A stretch of DNA of 7,336 nt. Source: Chloroflexota bacterium. GTDB taxonomy: Bacteria; Chloroflexota; Dehalococcoidia; Plut-88900. Within the stretch, counting starts at the first letter, position 1. Each line of letters opens with the position of its first letter. A program made the position numbers and the translations under genes. The stretch lies in contig JACZVB010000062.1 in assembly GCA_022572865.1 (NCBI GenBank), positions 1 to 7,336 of the forward strand, read 5' to 3'. Positions 1 through 5,307 of the stretch are shown here, piece after piece. Below the pieces are notes generated by a model. The model did no database searches. It was not told where the DNA came from and saw only the letters and a program-made list of their open reading frames with translations.

Positions 1-11
1 GTTGCATTAAA

Positions 12-40
12 CAAAAATCCCGCCCCTCTAGGGACGGGAT
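12..40 (-). terminator. Intrinsic terminator of the T-box leader
   Basis: On the minus strand a 10-bp hairpin (ATCCCGTCCC / GGGGCGGGAT with one G-U pair, loop TAGA) is followed by TTTTTG. Its 5' arm starts 9 nt after the conserved T-box sequence, the standard layout for the terminator that competes with the antiterminator. It confirms that the leader works by transcription attenuation on the minus strand. Confidence 0.9.
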
Positions 41-300
41 CGTGATTCCCGCGGTACCACCCTGCTTGTCCCCCAATAAATCGGGGGGCATCTCATTAGA
101 GCACTCCCCAACCCACCGGGGAGGTGCCCTTGCCCCGCTAACGGTGGGCAAATCCGGCCACGCCTACTCGTCCGATGCCATCGGACTTTCGGATGGCGGC
201 TCGGGAGGGATCTTCGGGGCCGGGCCCCGGGCCTGCTCACACCATACCAGGCTCGCTGACCGTGCTACCGGCCCTAGTCGTCTCCGTCGATGCCGCTGGC
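12..300 (-). promoter_or_regulatory. T-box riboswitch leader (predicted Ile-specific) for a gene off the left edge
   Basis: The leader reads right to left. It binds uncharged tRNA and then lets transcription continue into an amino-acid-related gene, usually an aminoacyl-tRNA synthetase. Seen in sequence: the basal Stem I helix GCGGC/GCCGC (292-296 with 196-200); an inner helix GGGCCGG/CCGGCCC; a distal-loop block AGCGAGCCTGGTATGGTG matching the usual Stem I terminal-loop region; a specifier-side GAA followed by GATCC; a C-rich Stem III hairpin (about 71-88); and the conserved T-box AGGGTGGTACCGCG at 63-50. A terminator follows. The antiterminator bulge is UGGU, so the tRNA should have A73. 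The triplet AUC (211-209) sits best in the specifier loop and tRNA-Ile has A73, so ileS is the likely target. Asp (GAU) and Ser (UCC) readings fit A73 less well. The left-side loop reads ACTA instead of AGTA, so the specifier call is tentative. Confidence 0.93.
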
Positions 301-303
301 GAT

Positions 304-335
304 ATATTATTTCAGTGGGACACCTAAGACTGGAA
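304..335 (-). promoter_or_regulatory. Possible own promoter of the T-box transcript
   Basis: An isolated AT-rich stretch just before Stem I gives a minus-strand TAATAT (309-304). A TTCCAG (335-330) upstream could act as a poor -35 with a long 20-nt spacer. It overlaps the last codons of the selenoprotein gene. The alternative is that the T-box is transcribed by read-through from the strong promoter at 668-696. Weak call. Confidence 0.3.
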
Positions 336-602
336 CAGCGCCGGGGTGTCCTCTTCTTTCAACCTGGCCTTTATCGCCTCCTTGATCTCGGAGGCATCGG
401 GGAACCGGCCCGTCTCCAGCTTGGAGAACACCAACTCGCCGTCTATGGTCACCTCGAACTTGCCACCGCCCCCGGTTATCAGCTTATAGGATGCGATGTC
501 GTAGTCGTACTCCCTCATCACCTCTTCCGTCATACTGACGGCCTCCGGGAGGTAGTTTCACATGGTGCAGTATTCAAGCTCAATGGTCAGCTTCTTGGCC
601 AT
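324..602 (-). CDS. selW-like: SelW/Rdx-type selenoprotein with in-frame UGA (Sec)
   Basis: Predicted small thioredoxin-fold redox protein of the SelT/SelW/SelH (Rdx) family, 92 residues with UGA read as selenocysteine. Start ATG at 602-600; the N-terminus reads MAKKLTIELEYCTM, then TGA (560-558) as residue 15, then NYLPEAVSM. This gives the family CxxU motif C12-T-M-U15 after the first beta strand. The C-terminal half has the typical GGGG-KFEVTIDGELVFSKLETGRFP block (about residues 44-67). Stop TAG at 326-324. No in-frame ATG, GTG or TTG turns up just upstream; AGGAAGG lies about 14 nt before the ATG, a poor distance. A SECIS-like hairpin follows the UGA. Without Sec decoding only the 69 codons from Met24 (533) would be called, which would lose the redox centre. 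Partner unknown; selABC genes are not in the window. Family call is strong; Sec insertion is inferred. Confidence 0.9.
520..553 (-). promoter_or_regulatory. Bacterial SECIS-like stem-loop downstream of the UGA
   Basis: After the UGA the mRNA folds into a perfect 6-bp stem CCGTCA/TGACGG with apical loop GUA (541-527). The loop begins 23 nt past the UGA and its first base is G. An outer helix ACCTC/GAGGT (553-549 with 524-520) extends it across an asymmetric internal loop. Known bacterial SECIS elements sit inside the coding region just after the UGA, have a short apical loop with G near its start, and are bound by SelB. Position and loop fit. A competing local pairing CCTCC/GGAGG exists at 552-542. 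Confidence 0.7.
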
Positions 603-667
603 CTCTTCTCTTGTGCCCTTCCTGATGTCTGGGTTACGCCTCGATTGTGCATTCAAGCGTAAGGGCA

Positions 668-696
668 ATTATACCGCGCGTGGGCGTCGAAGTGAA
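668..696 (-). promoter_or_regulatory. Sigma-70-type promoter of the selenoprotein gene
   Basis: Minus-strand TTCACT (696-691, 4 of 6 to TTGACA), a 17-nt spacer and a perfect TATAAT (673-668). Transcription would start near 661, giving a leader of about 58 nt before the ATG at 602. The promoter is divergent from the ybeY promoter; the shared intergenic stretch 603-837 holds nothing else I can identify. Confidence 0.75.
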
Positions 697-777
697 GTTT
701 CTGTACTCCTCCGAATGAGGCTGTTTAATGGCATAGACAGTGGAGGTGCCTAGAGGTGTCAAGCTCTCTACAAGGAT

Positions 778-807
778 TTGCCGGGGCCCCGAGGCCTGTG
801 CTATGAT
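778..807 (+). promoter_or_regulatory. Probable promoter of ybeY
   Basis: TTGCCG (778-783), 18-nt spacer, TATGAT (802-807). Start of transcription would be near 814, about 24 nt before the ybeY ATG. This argues against the upstream in-frame TTG at 778, which is part of the -35 box. Confidence 0.55.
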
Positions 808-837
808 TTCCCGGACGGTTCCCGCCCGCAGAAAGGC

Positions 838-1329
838 ATGTCTTCACTGGAACTGAGCCTCCTCATCGATCCCCCCTACCGCCGAGAGTTTAGGGCCGGC
901 TGGTTTCGCAAAGTCGTCGCCCAAGTCCTGGATGTCCAGGGCATATCCTATCCTACAGAGGTCGGGGTCTTGATAACGGGTGACGATAGGGTGGCGGAGC
1001 TTAACCGGAGGTACAGGGGCATGGAAGGGACCACCGACGTCCTATCCTTCTCCATGGATGGAGAGCCGGTGGGAGAGGCCTTCGTCAGCCCGCCCGATGG
1101 ACTCCTCAACTTGGGCGAGATCATTATCTCCTATCCCCAGGCGGCAAGGCAGGCCCGAGATCAGGGCCATCCTGTCCGGGACGAAGTCGCCTTCCTCACA
1201 GTTCACGGGACGTTCCATCTGTTGGGCTACGACCATGAGGAGCCGGGGGAAGCAGAGCTTATGAAGGAGATGGAGACCCGGGCCCTGGCCAGGCTGGGCA
1301 TCGACCGGTCGGCCCTGTTTCAGGACTAG
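838..1329 (+). CDS. ybeY: Endoribonuclease YbeY (rRNA maturation)
   Basis: Single-strand-specific metallo-endoribonuclease acting in 16S rRNA 3'-end maturation and late 70S ribosome quality control in the cytoplasm. The protein is 163 residues, normal for the family. The zinc-binding signature H123-G-T-F-H127-L-L-G-Y-D-H133 is intact, and the preceding DRVAELNRRYRGMEGTTDVLSF block is the usual family core. The ATG at 838 is chosen over a TTG 60 nt upstream because the extension (PGPRGLCYDF...) does not look like YbeY and overlaps the promoter. GAAAGG lies very close to the ATG, so the Shine-Dalgarno is weak and the leader short. The gene is followed by 90 bases with no convincing terminator before dnaX, so the two may be co-transcribed. 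Confidence 0.96.
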   Translation: MSSLELSLLIDPPYRREFRAGWFRKVVAQVLDVQGISYPTEVGVLITGDDRVAELNRRYRGMEGTTDVLSFSMDGEPVGEAFVSPPDGLLNLGEIIISYPQAARQARDQGHPVRDEVAFLTVHGTFHLLGYDHEEPGEAELMKEMETRALARLGIDRSALFQD

Positions 1330-1419
1330 CGCTTGGTGCATGAACAGATGCTATCCTTATCAAAGTTGTTCTCTTGCGGGGTTTTCTGCCCTTATTTCCG
1401 AAACTAGGTGACAGCCGGC

Positions 1420-3102
1420 ATGATTACAGAGGTCCTTTACCGTAAATGGCGTCCCCAGACCCTGGCCGATGTCGTCGGCCAGGAGCACGTCACCCAGACC
1501 CTGCTCAACGCTCTGGCCCAGGAACGGGTGGCCCATGCCTACCTCTTCTGCGGACCCCGGGGCACGGGCAAGACCAGCACTGCCAGGATCCTGGCCAAGG
1601 CGGTCAACTGCCTGAAGAACGGACGGGGCGAGCCGTGCAACGATTGTCACATCTGCCAGGCCGTGACCGGCGGCAGCGCCCTCGATCTGATCGAGATAGA
1701 TGCAGCCAGCAATCGTGGCATCGACGAGGTGCGGGACCTGAGGGAACGGGCCAACTACTCCCCCTCAGAGGCCCGGTTCAAGATCTACATCATCGATGAA
1801 GTGCACATGATGACCACCCCGGCCTTCAACGCCCTCTTGAAGACCCTGGAGGAACCGCCCCCCCACATCATCTTCATCCTGGCTACTACGGAGGCACACA
1901 AGCTGCCCCCAACCATCATTTCGCGGTGCCAGAGGTTCGACTTTCGCCGCATCTCCCAGGAGGCGACCCTGGGACGGCTGGAGACCATCTGCCGGGGCGA
2001 GGGCGTGGAGCCGGACCCGTGGGTGTTGAGGTTCATCTCAAGGGCCTCGGGCGGAAGCCTACGGGACGCCGAGAACCTGCTGGAGCAGCTAACGGTCTCC
2101 TATGGCAACCGTATCGAGCCTCGGCACGTGAGGGAGTTGCTGGGCATATCGGCTGAGATGCCCCTGGAGGTTTTCATAGCCAGCATGCTCCGGGGCGATG
2201 TGGCCGAGTCGTTGCGAATCCTGCACGGGGTCGCGGAGCAGGGAGCCAACCTTCGCTACTTTCATCGGGAGCTTCTGGAATACCTCAGATCGCTGATGAT
2301 GGTGGTGGCCGGGGCAGAAGACGTGGTGGACATTCCGGCGGAGGAGATGACAGCCCTGAAAGGGCTCGCACCCGAGATCGGCCTCGAGGATGTGACCAGG
2401 GCCCTTCACATCTTCAGCGGGGTGGACCTCAAGGCCGACGGCGCAGGCCCCTTCGCCCTGGAGACGGCCCTGGTAGAGGTATGCCTGGGCCTGGGGAAAA
2501 GGATCGTGAGGCCTGAGGCGTCAGCCCGGTTCTCTGATAGCTCCAAAGAATCGCTGGAAAAGCCCCCCGCCCCGGTGAAGGAGTCTCCACCCCCAGTCCA
2601 GCAGGCCACGGACCTCCCACCCGAGACCGTTGCGACACCCCGGCCAGAAGCCCGGGAGCCAGACGAGCCCGCAGGTCCGGAGCCGTCGCCGCCGGATGAT
2701 GAAGAGCGCCCGGGGCCGGAGCCTGTCCCGATCAATGACATCGATGTCTTTCGGCAGAGGTGGCCGGAGCTGGTTGACGCCCTGAAGGGACAGGGGTCTA
2801 AGGGAAGCCTGGACGCCCTGCTGCGCAACGCCTGCGAGCCCATCGCCATCGAGGGCGAGACCCTGGTGGTAGGGTTCTACTATCCGTTCCACAAGAGCAA
2901 GATCGAAGACCCCAAATACCGCCACCTGGTGGAGAAGAAGGTTAGTGAGGTCTTCGGCGCGCCCTACAAGATTCGATGCGACCTGGTTACTAGGGAGAGC
3001 CCCCCACCTGCTGCCAGGACCCCAGACCATGGGCCCCTGGTGCAGGCGGCCCTGGAGATGGGGGCCCGGGTCCTGGATGACGGCCTCGAAAAAGCTAATT
3101 AG
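1420..3102 (+). CDS. dnaX: DNA polymerase III subunit tau/gamma (clamp loader)
   Basis: AAA+ ATPase subunit of the DNA polymerase III clamp loader; it loads the sliding clamp and, as tau, links polymerase and helicase. The protein is 560 residues. Seen: Walker A GPRGTGKT (45-52), zinc-binding cysteines C64, C73, C76, C79, Walker B IYIIDE (122-127), sensor 1 ATT near 155-157, and the SRC motif (168-170) with the trans-acting arginine. A Pro/Glu-rich linker runs from about 369 to 435, followed by a C-terminal tau-type domain. ATG 1420 is preferred to GTG 1408 because AGGTGA at 1406-1411 then gives an 8-nt Shine-Dalgarno spacing and the protein begins MITEVLYRKWRP as expected. I see no A-rich slippery heptamer, so a separate gamma form by frameshifting is not supported. 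Confidence 0.98.
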   Translation: MITEVLYRKWRPQTLADVVGQEHVTQTLLNALAQERVAHAYLFCGPRGTGKTSTARILAKAVNCLKNGRGEPCNDCHICQAVTGGSALDLIEIDAASNRGIDEVRDLRERANYSPSEARFKIYIIDEVHMMTTPAFNALLKTLEEPPPHIIFILATTEAHKLPPTIISRCQRFDFRRISQEATLGRLETICRGEGVEPDPWVLRFISRASGGSLRDAENLLEQLTVSYGNRIEPRHVRELLGISAEMPLEVFIASMLRGDVAESLRILHGVAEQGANLRYFHRELLEYLRSLMMVVAGAEDVVDIPAEEMTALKGLAPEIGLEDVTRALHIFSGVDLKADGAGPFALETALVEVCLGLGKRIVRPEASARFSDSSKESLEKPPAPVKESPPPVQQATDLPPETVATPRPEAREPDEPAGPEPSPPDDEERPGPEPVPINDIDVFRQRWPELVDALKGQGSKGSLDALLRNACEPIAIEGETLVVGFYYPFHKSKIEDPKYRHLVEKKVSEVFGAPYKIRCDLVTRESPPPAARTPDHGPLVQAALEMGARVLDDGLEKAN

Positions 3103-3247
3103 ACCGGCTTTCTCTGTCTGTTCCCACTTCAATCCCACTTGGCCGTGATGGTTTAGCAGGATCGGGTAACAGGTGCTGTTTACCAGCTTGCCAATGGATG
3201 TCCCAAATCCCCTAGGCCGTTCAATAAGCTTCTCGAAAAGGGGGAGT

Positions 3248-3315
3248 GTCCCGACGCCGAGTCCCGAGTATCGGGACGAGTCGGGACCGGGGGGTCCGTC
3301 CCGATATGTCGGGAC
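3248..3315. repeat. Nested GTCCCGA/TCGGGAC palindrome cluster
   Basis: The unit GTCCCGA and its complement occur six times in 68 bases. An outer pair GTCCCGAC (3248-3255)/GTCGGGAC (3280-3287) encloses an inner hairpin GTCCCGA-GTA-TCGGGAC (3261-3277). A second hairpin GTCCCGA-TATG-TCGGGAC follows at 3298-3315. It looks like a REP- or MITE-type intergenic element, not coding sequence; open frames across it come from GC-rich palindromes. Confidence 0.8.
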
Positions 3316-3331
3316 CAGACCCAATTTATTC

Positions 3332-3353
3332 CCCCTTCCTGGTCAGGAAGGGG
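3332..3353. repeat. 10-bp perfect inverted repeat CCCCTTCCTG/CAGGAAGGGG
   Basis: CCCCTTCCTG, GT, CAGGAAGGGG: two perfect 10-base arms around two bases, flanked by AATTTATTC. It probably belongs to the same repeat-rich intergenic element. As RNA it would make a stable hairpin, but no T-run follows, so it is not a convincing intrinsic terminator. Confidence 0.75.
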
Positions 3354-3360
3354 AGCAGGG

Positions 3361-3386
3361 GGCCTGTCCTGAGTCCTATCGAAGGG
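3361..3386. repeat. Intergenic motif of the CCTGTCCTGAG...TCGAAGGG type
   Basis: The segment starts GGCCTGTCCTGAGTCC and ends TATCGAAGGG. From memory, very similar strings recur in intergenic regions of many bacterial genomes as part of palindromic repeats. Only one copy is in the window, so the repeat status rests on that recollection. Confidence 0.5.
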
Positions 3387-3390
3387 ATGG

Positions 3391-3427
3391 TCGAAAGTGT
3401 TATTAAACACTCTCGATCTCTTTTTCT
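3391..3427 (+). terminator. Probable rho-independent terminator after dnaX
   Basis: Hairpin 3391-3416: TCGA and AGTGTT pair with AACACT and TCGA around an ATTA loop, with one A/C mismatch. A T-rich run TCTCTTTTTCTT follows. It lies 288 bases after the dnaX stop, beyond the palindromes, and just before the promoter of the next operon, so it would insulate ybaB-recR-recO from dnaX. Confidence 0.6.
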
Positions 3428-3455
3428 TGTCGACAAGACCCAACACCGTTATGAT
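3427..3455 (+). promoter_or_regulatory. Promoter of ybaB-recR-recO-htrA, with a palindrome over the -35
   Basis: TTGTCG (3427-3432), 17-nt spacer, TATGAT (3450-3455). The start of transcription would be near 3462, with a leader of about 94 nt. The -35 is embedded in a perfect 12-base palindrome CTTGTCGACAAG (3426-3437), which could be an operator. The spacing and the TATGAT box resemble the ybeY promoter. The gap 3456-3555 also has a small hairpin TTCACC/GGTGAA (3507-3524). Confidence 0.55.
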
Positions 3456-3555
3456 GGTAGAGGTCGGAAAAGCGCGTGCCTTCTCTCCACCCTAATAACG
3501 ATTGATTTCACCTCCACGGGTGAAGGTTACGGCCTCGAAAAGTAGGGGGCTCCAC

Positions 3556-3867
3556 ATGAACAGACAGTTCCGGCGGCAGATGAAACAGATGCAGAACCTC
3601 CAGGACGTGCTGGGCAAAGCCCAGGATGAGCTGGAGATTAAGACGGTGGAGGCCAGTTCCGGAGGTGGCGCCGTTACCGTGGTTATGACCGGCCAGCAGA
3701 AGATCAAGTCGATAAAGATCGCTCCCGAGGTGGTGGACCCCGAGGACGTGGAGATGCTCCAGGACCTGGTGATGGCCGCCGTCAGCGAAGCCATTGATAA
3801 GTCCCAGAGCATGGCATCGGACCACCTGGGCGGCCTTACCGGCGGGCTCAACATCCCGGGCCTGTAG
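3556..3867 (+). CDS. ybaB: YbaB/EbfC family nucleoid-associated protein
   Basis: Small DNA-binding protein that forms tweezer-like dimers and associates with the nucleoid; its gene typically sits between dnaX and recR, as here. It is 103 residues, the normal size. The Gln/Met-rich N-terminal helix (MNRQFRRQMKQMQNLQ), the central block GGGAVTVVMTGQQKIKSIKIAPEVV (split by family strands) and the C-terminal AAVSEAIDKSQ helix match the family. ATG 3556 is chosen because AGGGGG (3544-3549) lies 6 nt upstream; an ATG at 3502 would add an unrelated 18-residue extension. The gene ends in a Gly-rich LGGLTGGLNIPGL tail common in this family. recR starts 14 nt downstream. Confidence 0.96.
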   Translation: MNRQFRRQMKQMQNLQDVLGKAQDELEIKTVEASSGGGAVTVVMTGQQKIKSIKIAPEVVDPEDVEMLQDLVMAAVSEAIDKSQSMASDHLGGLTGGLNIPGL

Positions 3868-3881
3868 GTTCAAGAATCGAT

Positions 3882-4487
3882 ATGACTACTTCGCCCACCT
3901 CTCCCACGGTGGCCAGGCTGATAGAGGCCCTTCACCGGCTGCCGGGCATCGGGCCCAAGACGGCACAGCGGCTCACCTACCACATGGTGAGGATGCCTAT
4001 AGAGGAGGCCCGGTCCCTTTCCGAGGCGATCCTGGCCATTAAAACCAGCATCTCCTTCTGCTCGTCCTGCCAGAACATCACCGAGGTCGACCCGTGCCCC
4101 TTATGCAGCGACCCGCGTCGGGACCGTAGCCAGCTCTGCGTGGTGGAGGAGCCCCTGGACATCCTGCCACTGGAGAGGTCGGGCAAGTTTTCCGGCCTCT
4201 ACCATGTGCTCCACGGCGTCATCTCCCCCATGAACGGCATCGGGCCGGAGGAGCTGAAGATCAGAGAGCTGCTGGAGCGGCTGAAGGACGGCCATGTGAA
4301 GGAGGTTATCATGGGCATCAACCCGAACCTGGAGGGCGATGCCACCTGTATGTATATCAACGGATTGATCTCGCCCCTGGGAATAACGGTAACCCGGCTG
4401 GCCCGGGGCCTTCCCGCCGGAGGAGACCTGGAGTACGTCGACGACTTGACGCTGGCCAGGGCGCTGGAGGGCCGCCAGCCCTTCTAG
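3882..4487 (+). CDS. recR: Recombination protein RecR
   Basis: Ring-forming DNA-binding protein that works with RecO (and RecF) to load RecA on SSB-coated single-stranded gaps. It is 201 residues, full length. Seen: N-terminal helix-hairpin-helix (LHRLPGIGPKTAQRL, 17-31), zinc finger C60, C63, C72, C75, a Toprim domain beginning CVVEEPLDI with acidic E89, and the NPNLEGDAT motif in the Toprim C-terminal part. The gene starts 14 nt after ybaB and stops 7 nt before recO, so it sits inside an operon. No clear Shine-Dalgarno precedes the ATG; translation may depend on coupling to ybaB. Confidence 0.98.
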   Translation: MTTSPTSPTVARLIEALHRLPGIGPKTAQRLTYHMVRMPIEEARSLSEAILAIKTSISFCSSCQNITEVDPCPLCSDPRRDRSQLCVVEEPLDILPLERSGKFSGLYHVLHGVISPMNGIGPEELKIRELLERLKDGHVKEVIMGINPNLEGDATCMYINGLISPLGITVTRLARGLPAGGDLEYVDDLTLARALEGRQPF

Positions 4488-4494
4488 TTACATC

Positions 4495-5295
4495 ATGCCT
4501 AGACCTCGAGTTTACAAGACGGAAGCCATCGTCCTCAGGCATCAGGCCCTGGGTGACGCCGATAAGATCATCACCATCTACACCCCACACCTGGGCAAGC
4601 TGCGCATTGTGGCCAAGGGGGTGTTGAAGCCCAGGAGCAGGCTGGCGGGCCACGTGGAGGCCCTAACCAGAAGCTCGATGATGATCGCCCGGGGCCAGAA
4701 CCTGGATGTCTTGAACCAGATAATCTCCATAGATGGCTTCGTGACATTGAGAGAGGACCTGGCCCGCATCTCCCAGGGCATCTATGCCGCCGAGCTCCTG
4801 GACCTCTTCACGGCCCAGGACGATGCCGATCTCAACCTGTACCAGGCCTTTCTCTCCACCCTGACCGCCTTATCCCAGGCCCAGGACGGGGGGCTGGTCC
4901 TCCGCCATTTCGAGCTAAGGCTTCTGGGCATCCTGGGATTCGCCCCCGAGCTGTACGTCTGCGTCTCCTGCGGTGACCTCGCCTCGGGAGCCCGGGCCCA
5001 CTTCAGCGCCTCCGCTGGCGGCCTTCTCTGTTCCGGCTGCGTCAGGGGAGAGCGGGCCGTCAGGCCCATCTCCCGTGACGCCCTGACCTCCCTGCGATTC
5101 CTGCAGAAGGCCGATCTGAGCAAAATCACGGAGAAGGTGACGCCTCCGTCCCTTGCCAGGGAGATGGAGGTTACCATGAGGGACTACCTTCGTTATCAGT
5201 TAGAGCGGGAGGTCAAGTCGGCCGCGTTTCTGGACCGCATCTCCAGACTGCCTGCGGACGTGTCCGCTGCCGGTGGCCCTGCCATGCACCCATAG
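4495..5295 (+). CDS. recO: DNA repair protein RecO
   Basis: Mediator of RecA loading in the RecFOR pathway; it binds ssDNA and SSB and pairs with RecR, whose gene is immediately upstream. It is 266 residues. The N-terminal OB fold begins YKTEAIVLRHQALGDADKII and includes GKLRIVAKGVLKPRSRL, both typical. A helical domain follows, with a C-terminal four-cysteine zinc site (C156, C159, C179, C182). The last 15 residues are Ala/Gly/Pro-rich and probably disordered. Its stop codon TAG (5293-5295) forms part of the AGGAGGT ribosome site of the next gene, so htrA should be translated from the same mRNA. Confidence 0.97.
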   Translation: MPRPRVYKTEAIVLRHQALGDADKIITIYTPHLGKLRIVAKGVLKPRSRLAGHVEALTRSSMMIARGQNLDVLNQIISIDGFVTLREDLARISQGIYAAELLDLFTAQDDADLNLYQAFLSTLTALSQAQDGGLVLRHFELRLLGILGFAPELYVCVSCGDLASGARAHFSASAGGLLCSGCVRGERAVRPISRDALTSLRFLQKADLSKITEKVTPPSLAREMEVTMRDYLRYQLEREVKSAAFLDRISRLPADVSAAGGPAMHP

Positions 5296-5307
5296 GAGGT
5301 TGGTGAT

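Noticed and set aside
324..533. 69-codon minus-strand gene starting at Met24
   Set aside because: This is only the part after the UGA; it lacks the first beta strand and redox motif. The gene starts at 602.
42..662. 206-codon plus-strand open frame
   Set aside because: It runs antisense through the T-box leader and the selenoprotein gene; its translation has no family look and both opposite-strand features are well supported.
778..837. N-terminal extension of ybeY from TTG
   Set aside because: It covers the predicted promoter and adds residues unlike YbeY; ATG 838 begins a normal-length protein.
1408..1419. GTG start of dnaX
   Set aside because: The GTG is part of the AGGTGA ribosome site; ATG 1420 has proper spacing and the expected N-terminus.
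1420..3102. Programmed frameshift making DnaX gamma
   Set aside because: I found no A-rich slippery run with a downstream stem in the linker region.
3248..3315. CRISPR array
   Set aside because: The arms are 7-8 bases in alternating orientation with no uniform spacers; this is a palindrome cluster.
2521..3324. 267-codon minus-strand open frame
   Set aside because: It is antisense to the Pro-rich linker and C-terminus of dnaX, with low-complexity Gly/Arg/Leu translation.
3173..3545. Plus-strand open frames in the dnaX-ybaB gap
   Set aside because: They cross palindromes and a terminator, and their proteins are repeat-derived.
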